In this document: one piece after another, positions 12,301 to 23,692 of the stretch
How positions within the stretch are numbered: the stretch's first letter is position 1
How the letters are laid out: the number at the start of each line of letters is the position of its first letter
NCBI GenBank assembly: GCA_026075535.2
Contig: AP026544.2
Coordinates: forward strand, 10,044,001 to 10,108,000
Reading direction: 5' to 3'
DNA: 64,000 nucleotides
Origin: Tricholoma matsutake
Lineage: Eukaryota > Basidiomycota > Agaricomycetes > Agaricales > Tricholomataceae
The notes under the pieces: model-generated
Databases searched by the model: none
What the model saw: only the letters and a program-made list of their open reading frames with translations
What the model was told of the DNA's origin: nothing
Made by a program: the position numbers and the translations under genes

Positions 12301-13185
12301 TGACTGTCCTCCACAAATTGTTCTAAAGGTTTGCTTCTGCTCTTCTTTCTCAATCATGATCGGAACTTTCCCATTTGGCATTTCCTTATCCTCCACTTCT
12401 TCCATCGTAACAGAATACTTTCTCGGATGTTCTTTCTCTTTCTTTTTCCTTTTTTCCTTCTTCATCTTCCTCCCATACACATTACATTCCTTAGGACAAC
12501 GAGTCATTTGTACTTTCCCAGTTTTCCAATCAATTTCGGGATTATGCTTCCATAACCATGGACATCCTATTATTAGATTGGTTTTCCCAAGATTGCACAC
12601 TTCGAATATGGCTTGCTCCTGATGCTCCTGATACTTTAGTACCATAGTCACCTCCTCCTTGATAGTTCCTCCACGATTGACTGTTCCATCAATATTGTAC
12701 ACCATTATAGGTTGCACCAGCTTGCGTGTGTTAATACCGTTTCTGGTAATTAAGGATCAATTAATAAATAATCCTGTAGCACCACTATCAAGCAACACTT
12801 CCACATCAATAGCTGCATGCATGTCCACTGTCTTCAGTCCCACAGTCAAGGTGATTTCGGGTTCTATTCGCGCAGAGCAAATAAAGAATTTAGGGGTTTT
12901 CAGAAATGACGTGTGAAAATTGTCATGAGATTGACAACAGTTGTACTCCTTTTTGTCATGTGATTCAAAATGGTTATACTCCTCCTCGATTTCCTTTTCT
13001 GATTTGCTCTGGGTTTCCTCAGATACTAATACATTGTAACGATTCTGGGTCACCAATGGGGAAACCTTCACTGGGACTCTTCCACAAAATTCTTCTGCTT
13101 GCCTTCCTCCAGCTTCACTTCCGTGATTGTAGCTTCCCTAATCTTCCTTTTCTGCCTACAATTCCTAGAAATGTGTCCTAACTGC
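9335..13185 (-). pseudogene. GypA pol
   Basis: Minus-strand pol with a CCHC knuckle region (CFNCGQLGHISRNC, near 13160-13200), protease DSGATGLF (near 12785), RT with FIDD (near 11675), RNase H (DACDFATGAVLS; DKEMLGIIQALEAW), integrase zinc site HHNMP..CDMCMRGK (10440-10580), catalytic core and a C-terminal chromodomain next to the LTR. TGA breaks occur at 13209-13211 (between gag and knuckle), near 12755, just upstream of the RT core, at 10378 and at 10024. GypB reads CGA at the last two. The second catalytic Asp of integrase reads ISNRRPQF, where GypB has ISDCGPQF. The element is dead. Confidence 0.88.
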
Positions 13186-13211
13186 CCACAGTTAAAACAT
13201 TTAAGTGGGGC

Positions 13212-14165
13212 TCATCTCCCTGCTTGATCAACCTCCATTGCCTCTGCTGGTGCTGCTGACTCCATAACTATAGGTGTCACTGCCATGGCCAGTGGCTGTG
13301 CCCTTGGAGCTTGCACCTGAGGCGCCTTTCTTTTCTTGGACTTTCCTCCAGATGACTTTCCAAATTTACTACTTCTGTACATCAACTTTGACTCCACCTG
13401 TTCCTGCCGATATTGCCGGTCAAGGCGCATTGCCCAATTATACCACTCGTCCAACTTCTCTGGCATAGAAGGTAGTCGGTAGATAGACTTGAATAAAGAG
13501 GGATTTAATCCTGCTTTCAAAAACTCTACTAACACGGCTTCTCCCATGTCTGTTTGCGAAGCTTCTGCTTTGAACTGCAAAATAAGTTCATCCGCTGTTA
13601 GGGAACCTTGGCGCATGGTCTTTAATTTAGCATTGGCTGTTGCCTTTGGATTAGGGTCTCCAAACTGTGCCTCCAATCTCTCCAGAAATTCCTTGAAGGT
13701 TGCAAATGGTTTATTTCCCACGGCAATTTGATTAATAGCCTCGTTTCTCCAGAACTGTGCTTTCCCCCCCTGAATGTATGAGAGAGCAAACATAATCCTA
13801 GACTCGGCTGTATGAAACTCTGGCTTCCTCCCATGGATGTACAATACTATAGAGCTGATGAAGGATTTTGTATTCTCCATGGTACCATCAAAGATTTGCG
13901 GGGGTGTGTACTTAGGTAAGCGCACTTTTCCATTTCCGGATTTCTCCACCGTCTCATCCTCCTGTGATATCCACTCCACCATCTCCTCCATCTCATCATC
14001 TCTTTCTCCTATCATCTCTGGCTGTACTTCTGCTTGTCTGGGCTGTGATGCTGTCAATACTGACACTAATTGCAACATTTGTGCTGTGAGCACATCAATT
14101 TTCGCCTCTAGTGCTGGTATGGGAACAGGATTAGGACCAGGATTAGAAGTTGAAGGTTCGGACAT
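13212..14165 (-). CDS. GypA gag
   Basis: Open frame of 317 residues starting at an ATG (14165). Residues 1-60 are Pro/Ala-rich and helical. A retrotransposon gag domain follows (residues ~95-240, with FIQG-like SYIQGGKAQFWRNEAI and FLKAGLNPSLFKSIYRLP), then a basic Lys/Ser-rich tail. A TGA closes the frame just before the CCHC knuckle, at the same place as in GypB. It is either an old shared CGA to TGA change or a natural gag stop. The protein should form the particle shell. Confidence 0.8.
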   Translation of the reverse strand: MSEPSTSNPGPNPVPIPALEAKIDVLTAQMLQLVSVLTASQPRQAEVQPEMIGERDDEMEEMVEWISQEDETVEKSGNGKVRLPKYTPPQIFDGTMENTKSFISSIVLYIHGRKPEFHTAESRIMFALSYIQGGKAQFWRNEAINQIAVGNKPFATFKEFLERLEAQFGDPNPKATANAKLKTMRQGSLTADELILQFKAEASQTDMGEAVLVEFLKAGLNPSLFKSIYRLPSMPEKLDEWYNWAMRLDRQYRQEQVESKLMYRSSKFGKSSGGKSKKRKAPQVQAPRAQPLAMAVTPIVMESAAPAEAMEVDQAGR

Positions 14166-14649
14166 AATTGTAGAATCTGTGATGAATCACTTCTTCGGCA
14201 AATTCAAAATTTTTTCTTCGAGACCTCTCCAAATGTTTATGGGTCACGTGATGGTTCATCGATCATTCGTCAATTGTTTGTCGATTGTTTGTCGTTTGTC
14301 GGGCGCCTATTTTGACACTTCGGATCAACAACCCTTCCAACAGTGCCTGATCTCGGAGATATCACTGAATTCGGCTTGTAACTAAAATAGTTGTCCGAAT
14401 AGAGTGATGTAAATCATAACTAAACCAGATCCGATCGGTTGTCTGGTTGCAGCTGTCCTAATGATGAGCACTGCCTCTCGATCACTGGCAGTCGCAATGT
14501 AAGGCGAGGCCTGGCGTCGGCTTACAAAAGAAAAGGTAGATTATGTATATACAAGTACTTCCGGCTCGTGCCGAAAGGATGAGTAATCGGATGTGGTGCA
14601 GTGAAACAATGATGTATGCGCAAGTAAGAGAAGGCGCACTGATATGGGG

Positions 14650-14660
14650 AGTTGTGTTCT
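14650..14660 (-). promoter_or_regulatory. GypA primer binding site (self-priming type)
   Basis: On the minus strand AGAACACAACT lies 2 nt inside the 5' LTR edge. Its exact reverse complement, AGTTGTGTTCT, occurs in the element's sense strand at 14848-14838, about 34 nt after the TATA box, where the transcript should begin. This is the Tf1/sushi self-priming layout, also present in GypB. Confidence 0.65.
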
Positions 14661-14662
14661 TC

Positions 14663-15064
14663 TGTTAGGGTGACACCCACTATCTGCTAGCTAAGACCGT
14701 GCAGGTTCTCTCTACAAGAAGGGGGCGGGATCCGTGCGCATGATGGGGAAATTGATGGTTTTGATGCGAGGGGTTATTAATAGGTGAGTTTGTTGAGATA
14801 GGCCTTTCACACCAAAAACGTAGGTGGAATACCTAAGAGAACACAACTGGGGTCCCCTAGGCATATATTTAGGGTTTATATACTATGTTACATATATTGT
14901 AAATTGTTGTTACCAACGCACTCGTACATGTGCGTACATTTTGATGCATGCGAAATAAAATTCTCATGCTATCAAAATGTAGCGTCATTTGGTGTCATGT
15001 AGCGTAATTCGACATAATAAAATAAAAATGAAAGTTTATTAGGTAATGGGGTGGTTTCCTAACA
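14663..15064 (-). repeat. GypA 5' LTR
   Basis: 402 bp with TGTTAG..CTAACA ends. It carries the variant set (gtgcgcatgatggggaaatt, ttattaatagg, cattttgatgc) shared with the GypB LTR at 46380-46781, not with its present partner at 8878. It borders the left breakpoint of the inverted segment. Confidence 0.9.
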
Positions 15065-15788
15065 GTGATCAGGTCACCCTCCTCCAATTGCACCCATTTT
15101 GCAACCACGGGCTCCTCATCCAGCTCGTCCTCACCTTCCTCCTCCTCATACATCTTGTCCGCCTTCCTCTTCTCGACGATTTACTCAATGACCAAAGGTT
15201 CCTCTTCTTCTTCAGCCTCATCTTGATCGATTGAGAGGTGCATCACATCGAGCGCAGCTGTTCGATTGCGGAACTCGTCCTTCAAAACTGTCTTGGCCCG
15301 GACTTTGGCCAAGAATGCTCGACGTGCCTCGACCAGCATGTCTCATTGTTCCTCAATCCTCTTTGCTTTGGCCTCAACGGCCACCTGCTGAGCCACCCTC
15401 TCCTCCTCTCTCTGCCTCTCCCCCTTGACTTTCCTCAAGTACTCCTCAAAAAGATATCTGCCACCCCATGAAACCCAATCCTCCCGAGTGAATGGTGCGA
15501 ATAGACCGATTGCCTCATCCAACGTTGCCTGCACACATTCATTGTGTGCCTCATCGTATTCAGCCTATCAATGATGTCAAGAAGCAGATAACCAAAGAAA
15601 AACAAAACACACACCATTTTCTTGCAAAAAACTCGACCCCATACCTCGAAGTCGAGGTCTTCAGCTTTGCCAGCCTCAGGCATCGATTTTGCATCATCGA
15701 GAATAGGAAGGGCGAGTTCGGCAAGGATGGACATGTTGTCGAGGAGATTGATGAAAGAGATCGAATAGAAAGAGAGAAGTTTGAACCA
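15065..15788 (-). pseudogene. Antisense gene of GypC, N-terminal half
   Basis: Minus-strand spliced reading frame that starts near 15734 (MSILAELALP) or 15794. Exon 1 encodes an acidic start (ILDDAKSMPEAGKAEDLDFE). An intron (gtatgg..gatag, about 15647-15570) precedes exon 2 (AEYDEAHNECVQATLDEAIG ... FTREDWVSWGGRYLFEEYLRK), which is Arg/Glu-rich and likely helical or coiled coil. A TGA (before DMLVEARR) and a TAA (after PLVIE) interrupt it. The frame runs into the breakpoint at 15065 and rejoins in phase with 46782-47463 if the inversion is undone. No known function is recognised. It starts only about 80-150 bp from the GypC 3' LTR and reads away from it. Confidence 0.7.
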
Positions 15789-15863
15789 TGACACATCTTA
15801 AATCAATGATCAACAATGTCACATGACCCAGTTATTTCGGCTTGACTGACCGGGACGGTCAGA

Positions 15864-15880
15864 ATTTCAGTAAGGGGGAG
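15864..15880 (+). promoter_or_regulatory. GypC 3' polypurine tract
   Basis: ATTTCAGTAAGGGGGAG lies directly before the long LTR (TCTCCTCGGCTC..), in the position of a plus-strand primer. The same 17 bases occur in sense inside GypC pol (49187-49203 on the minus strand). It is separated from the rest of GypC only by the inversion. Confidence 0.75.
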
Positions 15881-17014
15881 TCTCCTCGGCTCAAAGGCCG
15901 ATACGTCATTCTAAACACATTCTAATCACATCGGCTAACTCCTACGATGTCCCAGATGCAGCGCAACCCAGTCTATCAATCGCAATATCATATCGACCAC
16001 ATCGAAACATCACCAGTGACATTGATCATACCAAGAGCCCACATTGCACAACCTTAGGACTACCCTGAAAGCCCCTAAGATCCACCTAAATGACCATTGA
16101 ACATCCCCGATCACGTTCAAACAGCCGCGACCACGATCGAACATCATTGAGCATCATCAATTGATATCGAGAGACTACGAGTGACATCAGGCGCCACATT
16201 TGTTATCTATATGGTGGAATACCATGCGCCAGGAAGGATTCCAACTCGTGCCCAAACCTGCTGATCATAGGTCAGCCTTGTTCCAAGTCCCTATTGCATA
16301 CAGAACCCGCTGGACGGATTATTGTGAGACTTAGCACAGTTTATACACAAAGGACAGTCTCTTTTTAGTTCTTTCCCTTTATTACTCTTTCATCATATGA
16401 TATATATCTTTCTTGTTTGGATTCCAGTCTCCTTTTTGGCCTTGTGCCTTAACTCATATCTTTTGCCTCATGTTCTACACATGTTTCTCATTCCATTTTA
16501 GGAAGTTTCTTTAAAACATATAAAACTCTGTAGTATCTACTTGGAAATACAAGAAATTGTCTTCACCTATCGTCTCGTATACAGTTCTAAGCATCTGATC
16601 AATCTTCTAAAAACAATCTAAGTCTCTATGAGTTTTCTCGATCAATGAGAAACCTCTGTGATCATTGTCATCCTCGATCTTCCTATGATCCTCTGATCGT
16701 TATCACTAGCAACCATTTCAACACATCCTAGCCATCGACTATAGCCTTCGTATACTTTCGACCTATCAAAAGGTCCTCGGAATTCACACTTTGACCATCG
16801 ACGATAGAACTCGTTCATCCTCGATATCAATCGATACTTGATCGGACCACACCAAACACCTTTGTCTCCCATAGCACTACCTTCACGACTAGTACCAACT
16901 AGTTATCTACCCATAGGTTGGACCACAAACATTCGGAATGACTCACACCCTTCTTCGGACTCGTCGCAAATATCATTGGCAGTTTAGGTGGTTTTCCCGG
17001 GTTGAGTATCATCA
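15881..17014 (+). repeat. GypC 3' LTR (1.13 kb)
   Basis: This segment is the reverse complement of 53904-55050 along its whole length with moderate divergence, including the ends (TCTCCTCGGCTC.. and ..GAGTATCATCA). It is preceded by a polypurine tract and followed by gypsy gag sequence of GypD. It is the 3' LTR of GypC, moved here by the inversion. At 16200-16260 it contains a sequence like that at 54690-54770. No other gene is seen in it. Short open frames inside (for example 16642-16872) are not supported. Confidence 0.85.
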
Positions 17015-17667
17015 GCGCCAATGGGAAATGGCATGCATTGATTTCTGCAGGACAAACAAGAAAATTGAACTTACAGATTGTGTGGCATCTGTCTTGCCTG
17101 GGCTGAAGGATATGCGAGCAAGGGACTGGGCCGCTACCCATGGAGAACGTCTTTCAGAGCTGTCCTTTGCAGAATTCATCAAGGAGCTGCAGAGTGAGTT
17201 CCTGGCCAATGGTTGGGATGATGAGCTTCAGCTAAGATCTGCAATGCATGCCTCAAATCATATGAATCTTTTCCCAACTGGGTTGACAATATCCATCATC
17301 TAAACATCATCCTTTGCATTATTTTTCTGATTTGGTGCTTTGGCTTCAACTCAATAGCCTCTTAGATGCTGATCTTTGAAACCGATGCAAGAACCATAAC
17401 ATTAAAGAAATTGTTGAGAAAGTGGGGAAGGAGTCTCCAGAAAAAATGGATGAGGCTCAATTGACATGCTGGATCACAGAAGTTTGTAAGCTTGCAGATG
17501 AACGCATGAGTGACACCAAGCAGTACTTAGAGGCTGCAGAAGACCTGCAGAGGATGCCTAAGAGGCAAGCTTTGGCAAACCCCTCACGAAATTCAAACAC
17601 TGTAAGTGGTTACAAGCCATGGCCTTCATTGGCATCAACTGCTGCTACCATGTCGACTACTGGCCAA
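17015..17667 (+). pseudogene. GypD gag, middle part
   Basis: Gag of a Ty3/gypsy element. The frame begins at the LTR edge with NGKW, which aligns with NNGKW of the GypE gag (near 34724). It goes on with DFCRTNKKIELTDCVASVLPG and SFAEFIKELQSEFLANGW (compare SFAEFMSRVRGCWLTPGW in GypE). Several frame breaks lie between 17260 and 17420. The last part (17422-17667) keeps the frame to STTG, where the KDZ transposon cuts it. The frame resumes at 28376 with NSQKPPHFTESE and the zinc knuckle. Confidence 0.8.
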
Positions 17668-17739
17668 TAGTAGCTGGCATTATTGTTAACAATCTATCAG
17701 TGCTAGTCGATAGGCCATTGTGCACAGTACCAATGGTTT

Positions 17740-18420
17740 TATTACAATGACATTGTAATAGATATCCAATAGACTTAGTAGATGTTATTGTTAATGATTG
17801 TTAATGATTGTAGATGGTACTACAACCAACTGTAATACATTGTTAATGGTATTGGGGCCCATTGTTAATCATTGTAAATGGTACTGGCATCCATTGTAAT
17901 ACATTGTTAATCATTGTAAATGGTACTGTGGTCTATTGTTAATCATTGTAAATGGTACTGGCATCCATTGTAATACATTGTCAATAGTTGCAAATAGTAC
18001 TGGCACCCATTGTAATACATTGTTAATCATTGTAAATGGTACTGGCATCCATTGTAATACATTGTTAATCATTGTAAATGGTACTGGCACCCATTGTAAT
18101 ACATTGCTAATCATTGTAAATGGTACTGGGGCCTATTGTTAATCATTGTAAATGGTATTGGCATCCATTGTAACACATTGTTAATCATTGTAAATGGTAC
18201 TGGCATCCATTGTAATACATTGTTAATCATTGTAAATGGTACTGGGGCCTATTGTTAATCATTGTAAATGGTACTGGCATCCATTGTAATACATTGTTAA
18301 TCATGGTACTGGGGCCTATTGTTAATCATTGTAAATGGTACTGGCACCCATTGTTAATCATTGTAAATGGTACTGGGACTCATTCTTAATGCTTGCAAAT
18401 AATATTTGAACTATTGTAAA
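17740..18420 (+). repeat. Left subterminal repeat array of the KDZ element
   Basis: About 15 imperfect units built on 'attgttaatcattgtaaatg' + 'gtactggcatcc' + 'attgtaatac', in a long (~42 bp) and a short (~32 bp) form. The array is in inverted orientation to that at 27490-28240. Such subterminal arrays are typical transposase-binding regions. Open frames across it (for example 17911-18114) arise because 42 is a multiple of 3. They are not regarded as genes. Confidence 0.8.
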
Positions 18421-18505
18421 TCATTGCTAATGAATAAATAGTATTTCACTCTATTTTAAGTCATAGCAGAAAATATTGCCAAACAAATGTGATTATAATC
18501 CTAGT

Positions 18506-20714
18506 CTATTGGATACCACAAAGTATAATTAATGTGGATGAGTAGTTCAAGATCTGATAAATGTTAGTTTGATCTAAAAAAAAGGACACCACATACTTTT
18601 TTGTGGCAGGCAATTCCCCATTTTCAGTGTCGTCAATCCCTTGCTTTTTCCCCTGATCCTCTCTGGCATCCAAGGCAATCTTTAGCTGGACCAAAGTCCA
18701 ACTAACATCCACCACTGCTGTTTTAAGGCGAGGCAAATCAGAATCACCAGAAGAAGTATTACCTTGCATCCACCAAGCCAAAGCAAGAATAACCACAAGA
18801 AAGCCATTCGCTCCACCACATAACAGCTGTGACCATGAAGGGTCAGAGGGTATAAGTTGAGAGAGTTCATCACCCTGCCAGCCTGGCTGAATAGCCTTCC
18901 ACCATGCAAACCAGTGATTGCCAAAATCTTTGATATTCTTCAACTGTGGCATTTGATCGGCTTGTAACCACTGGCCATTCTTCAGCCATACTCCAATCTC
19001 ACCAGGTTGATTCTTGGTAGGCAAACGCTAGACATTGCTACTATTAGATTGTGAATTGGTAATTAGCTAGCACTTACAGTTTTTGGTGGATTTTCAGTCT
19101 CAAACAAAACCCAGTTTTTCAATAGATTGACCCAAAACTCTTCATCCAAAATCTTCTTCAAGAAAGGAAGAATAGTGATGACAGCACTGTCTGCTTTGTC
19201 GGCTGTAGGAAGTTGGGGTACAATAATATCATCTCTGGAAGGTGTGGAAGCAGAGAATGATATCAGTGATGCTGCATTTGGAAGGGTTTTGGTTGCCTTC
19301 ACAGGCGACAGTGCCCTTGTCATGTCTCCAGCATTAGAAGCAGCTCTTCATTTGCATTAGCCTCATAGTCAAAGCAAATAAGTATTGCTTACTTTGTTTT
19401 CTTGCCCTTTCCCTTTTTTGATGATTTGTTGATCAAATTCGAAGCCCCTTTACCCAATCCTAGTTCATGTAATAATTGATTATTTCTTGCAATATTACTT
19501 GCTCGTTCCATCTCATAATCAGAAAGGGTCACAGTAGATGCAGAAGGGGTAGCATCGACATCAGCAGGTGCAGAAAGGGTAGGGTCAACATCAGCAGATG
19601 CAGAAGGGGTAGTATTGACAACAGCAGGTGCAGGAGTGGCTTCATCTGAGAGACCTTCCAATGCTTGGGAATCACAAGTCTTCTTATCTATTGCAAACGA
19701 TGAGCTCTGAATACTGGATGCTTTTAAGACTGTCACCATAAGCAGCTTCAAGAAACCTATCAAAGTGCAATAGAAAATCATCGTTATATGAGCTTCCCAG
19801 AAACTGGGCCAATGATTGACCCTTTAATGTAGTTCCTTCATTCGAGCTATCAATTTGAAGGTTAGATTCACGAGAAATGATGGGTCAAGTCACTTACACA
19901 AGAGTTTGAATGGCACCTCCTTCTTGAGGCATTGGTCCTCCCACGATGATTGTACAAGCCCAACCTGTTTGCCTGGCAATATTCTTGGCAGCATCTTCAA
20001 TTGTACGAGGGAGCATGTCAATATGGCTATTGCAAATTAGAATATAATTCAAGTCATGATGGCCCAGATTTGCAACCCTTACTTTTGTAGCATGCGATTG
20101 GGATTATCGCCTTCACTGTCCATGGACTTATACTCTTGCCGAAACTCTTCTACCTTTTCCTTGGTGGTTTCATTGGCTGAATTGTACCATTCCTGCATCT
20201 TCTGGTTATGAAAGGTAAAGCAATCATGGTGTGTAAACTCCTTAGTCGGATTGGCTTCTTTATGTGCTTCCCACTCAGTGTTGAACTTCAGTTTAAGCTC
20301 TTCTCCATATAACTTTGCAAATGCTTGCCAGTGATGTAATAGTCATGAAGTGCTCTTGAGATTTAGAACCTTTCGAGTGCCAGAACCCAAACTCAAACCA
20401 TGACTCTTATTATAAATCCAATTGTGAATTCGCTGCCCAATATTATCATATGCTGAACAAAAGTATATAAGTGTTGGACAACTTACCTTTTTGCTTGTCT
20501 TGAGCTTGAGGAGTTTTGCATGCTCCTCATTTCCTTTTGCGAACTCTATCTCCTTAGCAGATGGGGCATCGGCAGGCCATTTGTCATGGAAGTCTTCATA
20601 AACTTTAGCAAGAAAGGTGGGAACTGATTTACTCTCCTGTGCTTTATGAAACCCTGCAAGCAGGTTGTAAAGCCAGGCATGCTGCTCAGGAGTCGTCCAA
20701 GCTGCTTTTGGCAT
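18506..20714 (-). CDS. KDZ-element accessory protein, WTTPEQ family, function unknown
   Basis: Minus-strand spliced gene. It starts at ATG 20714 (MPKAAWTTPEQHAWLYNLL). Exon 1 ends at 20487 and exon 2 begins near 20432 (RIHNWIYNKSHG). Further exons encode LLHHWQAFAKLYGEEL..KMQEWYNSANE, then RTIEDAAKNIARQTGWACTI, then an acidic linker with Ala/Pro/Val/Asp repeats (19550-19640) and DYEMERASNIARNNQLLHELGLG. The last exon has FGNHWFAWWKAIQPGWQ and CGGANGFLVVILALAWW, possibly one hydrophobic helix. From memory, this set of motifs recurs in many Agaricomycete hypothetical proteins. The N-terminus could be a DNA-binding helical domain, but that is inference. One in-frame TGA (between KSTS and LLHHW, near 20344) sits at a likely arginine. 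The C-terminal end is uncertain. Confidence 0.6.
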
Positions 20715-20869
20715 AGTAGTGAAAATTGCAAAGAAATTTGGAGATATGTGCAATGTGAGAAGCAAGGCAAACCCCACGTGATCGTGTTTCATAGCCAAGC
20801 CATGTCCTTACTGCAGGTTTTGCAATTAAAATACATTGTAAATAGATGTATCATTGGTACAGTACTACA

Positions 20870-22000
20870 TTAACAGTACCTACCTAATTGCATATAGGTA
20901 TGAAAGATCCCATGCAATGTCATTATCATTGGGGCTGGGATAGGGATCCACCCCGCGAGCATCTGCTCGCAGCAGCAGTTGTCTTTGTTGGTGCCAATAG
21001 TTAAATTAATACCTAAAAAGTTTGTTAGTAAAATGAAAATGAAATGAGAAGAGAAGAAACAAACATACCTATGGCCCAAGAGATGTTAACGACATCTCTT
21101 GGGCATTCAGTTCTGGTCCCCCCTATCTTCACTATGGTCATTCCCCTCTCTTCGTTGTAGTTGTCCCCCCCTTTCTTCATTGTAGATGTCCCCCCTCTCT
21201 TCATCATCTCCCCTCCGAGTCCCTCCTGCCCACTCTGCGAGCAGGGGCTTGTTGTTGTTGTTGTTGTCCCCTCCCTTCATTGTCATTATCGTGGTCATCC
21301 CCTCCCTTCATTGTGGTTGTCCATCCCCACTCTTTGTTGTAGTCGTCCCCCCCTCAGTCATCCCCATCAGTCGTCACCATCATTGGCAATCCACCCACGA
21401 TCCACCTTGCGAGCAGAGGCTCGCAATGGTGGTGGTGAGTCAGCTTCATTGTCTTCATAGAAGTACTTTAGTTTGTACCTAAGAAGATTGTTAGCAGCAA
21501 AATAATGAAACAAAAGTAAAAAACTTAGCTGAGTGGAGGCAAGGGGTGCAGTTCTGGTGGCTGTTGTCAATGTCATTGTCAATGGTGGTGTGGCACCTGG
21601 GGGCTGTGCAAAACATCGTCGGTGATGACGACACCATATGTGGTGGATAACAGGGGCAGTGGGGTCAGTAATGATCATGGTCCTGGGGCCAGTTTGAGGT
21701 ATGGTGGTGGGGTCTGTCACCGTTCCAACTGTTTTTTGTGCTGTGGATGTCATGCCACTAGGTAGACTTGCCTGGCCAGTAACGATGCATCTGGCACTTG
21801 CTACAGCTACAGCTACCACTGGGTGAGCGAAACCCGGATGTCCAGGGGAATTGCTTGGACCGCACACAGTGGTGCTGCAGCCTTCACAGGCCAAGGTGGG
21901 CAAGGTGGCTTGCAGGCAATTACAGCACAGCCACACCATAGCCACATTGTTGCTGATAACTTGCCCGGGTGCCCCTGTAAATGCCACATCTAATCACCAA
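20870..22000 (-). other. Divergent intergenic block with hairpins and a possible small gene
   Basis: Between the accessory gene and the dioxygenase gene lies a low-complexity block. It holds a perfect 13-bp inverted repeat (gcccaagagatgt, loop taacg, 21072-21102) directly before a minus-strand GTATGT splice-donor-like site. It also has short palindromes of the type gcgagca..tgctcgc (20950-20970, 21405-21425), and CCCC/GTTGTT-rich tracts. A minus-strand frame (21987-21367) opens with CCNCLQATLPTLACEGC, a possible zinc site, and continues in Gly/Arg/Asp-rich repeats with several TGA. It may be a decayed small gene. The same module occurs in the hAT-like element at 56550-57300. Confidence 0.4.
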
Positions 22001-22082
22001 ATTGTTGCCGACAACTTGCCCCTGTGAAGTTGCCCCTGTAAACACCACATCTACTATCGCCAAACCTATCTGCCTATCCACA

Positions 22083-23639
22083 ATGTCCAAGAATTGGAAA
22101 GCAAGAGCTGAGCAATCTGCAATCTTTACCACTGTAGAGGAAGATGCTGATCTTCTCGATCTGCTGGAAATTGCGACATCCCCTGCTAGAAAAACAATCT
22201 TTGTCTCCCACCTTCGCGAATCCCTGCCTGGTGCTTTTGATTGGTTTGATGGCAAGGAGCCTGCAAAGCAGTTCGACATCTTCACCACCTGGTTTGGCAA
22301 CTATGACCAGTCGCATAACCTCTTTTGTTGCATCAGTGGTGCATTATACCAGTGGCAGCAATACTTCCTGCAGAACCAATTCAGCAAGAGGCAGTTCAGC
22401 ACCTCAATCAGTTTGGATTGGACTGATGATGAAAAGTCGGCCTTTCTGGGCAAGATTCGAGTTGTATATGTTTCCGAGCTCAAAACCCCTTATCCACCCA
22501 AATACCACTGGATGGTGGAATCTTTGGCAATTGAGCAGAGATGGAAGGGGTACATCGGAACAGGAAAGCAGCCCAATCCCAGGCACAAGCAATATCCTTT
22601 ATTTTTTGTTGATCCTAAGAAACTTCAGGGGGATTTTGGAGAGCAGGATACTGTTATTGTCTACGATAAGAGAACACAGGAGCTGGTGATGGTTATCATT
22701 TGGAATTTTGTTGGCCATCCAGCACTTCTTCGTTGCACGGAAGATATCATCAAAGATAATGTAAAGTATTGCAAGAGCATGCGAGTAAGCATCTTGTTCT
22801 AATATTCATTATCTTGATTCAAACTTTTGTTAGCTTGCTGATCCAGGCAGCATTGTTCAGACTGGAGTTTCTGCTGGAGCACGAAGCAAGCCTACAATTG
22901 GTTGGGTCAAAAATATCAAGTCAAAGAAGCTGTCTGATGAATCTGTCGATCGTCTCAATGAGAGGACTGCCCATGCTTTCTCTCTTCTGTGGATGCTTAT
23001 TTGCAGATGACTTCCCAATGAGCTCTCAGATGATATTGTCACTTGGCTTGCTGAGACTGGGATTTATTGGATGAACAAGAAGATTGTTGAGGGCTTTGAG
23101 GAGAATAGTGTTAAAGGGGAGTTAGAGTTGGAAATTGGAGAAGAATCATTCAATTTTGAATGGGCAGAGCTCGCTCCTCCTTCAGGTGCAACTGCAAATT
23201 ATTCTAGGCATTTACCACCAGTTATATTACAGCTTCTCCTGACTAACAATGTTTCTCTTCTAGGCTTGTTCATAAGGAGGTCAATCAGCCACACAAGTTT
23301 GCTACTGCCTGGACAATATCGAGGACTTTAAGAGAAGATCAGGGTGGCCACTTCTACAACTGTAAGTATAGTATTCAGGCCAAAGGAGGTAATGATACAA
23401 TTGTTGCATGGGATCCCTCGCATTTTCATGGTACTAGCCTCCAAGATTACCCTCCAAAGACAGATGCCATTTCTCAATACAATCAGGTTGGGCTTGCTAT
23501 TGTTACTCCAAATCAGATTCCAGGGCTTTGGAAGAAGTATGCTAAGGAGCAGGCAGCTTTAGATGAGATGTTAGAGAGTATAGTGTCAGATGATGAAGAG
23601 GAGGGTGACAAGAGGAGTGACTCAGATGGGGGGCTTTGA
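22083..23639 (+). pseudogene. 2-oxoglutarate/Fe(II) dioxygenase-like protein of the KDZ element
   Basis: Exons 22083-22784, 22834-23207 and 23264-23639. The first intron is GT-AG (49 nt). The second is GC-AG (56 nt) and joins in phase. The C-terminal exon reads LVHKEVNQPHKFATAW, then GGHFYNC, then a hydrophobic strand and SHFHGTSL. This spacing resembles the double-stranded beta-helix of 2OG-Fe(II) dioxygenases: H-x-acid, a GG turn, distal H. The first acid here is Glu rather than the usual Asp. Fungal KDZ elements are known to travel with TET/JBP-type oxygenases, so a role in modified cytosine chemistry is possible but unproved. The N-terminal ~300 residues have no recognised domain. In-frame TGA at 23008-23010 (CR*LPNE) likely replaces CGA, so this copy is probably inactive. 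Confidence 0.5.
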
Positions 23640-23692
23640 GTCGGTGTAGTTTGTCTTTGTTTTTTTGTGTAGCTCAAGTTACTTTTTCCACC

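Larger units (their letters stand above)
8878..15064 (-). mobile_element. GypA: Ty3/gypsy element, chromodomain class
   Basis: A full-length minus-strand element, 6.19 kb, with 402-bp LTRs at both ends, gag, and pol in the order protease, RT, RNase H, integrase, chromodomain. Its flanks (gatgg left, gtgat right) do not match each other. They match, in reverse complement, the two flanks of GypB (ccatc left, atcac right). The element is therefore a recombinant of two insertions, formed when the DNA between GypA and GypB inverted. It is closely related to GypB throughout. Confidence 0.9.

Noticed and set aside
8878..15064. GypA lacking a target duplication because of a flanking deletion
   Set aside because: Its two flanks reappear, exchanged and inverted, at GypB, and coding frames rejoin across them. 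Inversion explains this without loss of sequence.
15065..15788. A complete small host gene at 15.1-15.8 kb
   Set aside because: The frame runs into the breakpoint without a stop and joins in phase with 46782-47463. It is half of a split gene.
15881..17014. Solo LTR of GypC
   Set aside because: A polypurine tract precedes it and it completes GypC once the inversion is undone, so it is a true 3' LTR.
17911..18142. Open frames across the KDZ repeat arrays as genes
   Set aside because: Both strands are open only because the unit is 42 bp. The peptides are pure repeats and no start context or domain is seen.
17740..18420. CRISPR-like array
   Set aside because: Units are of variable length without unique spacers, the array is mirrored at the other end of a transposon, and the organism is a eukaryote. 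These are subterminal transposon repeats.
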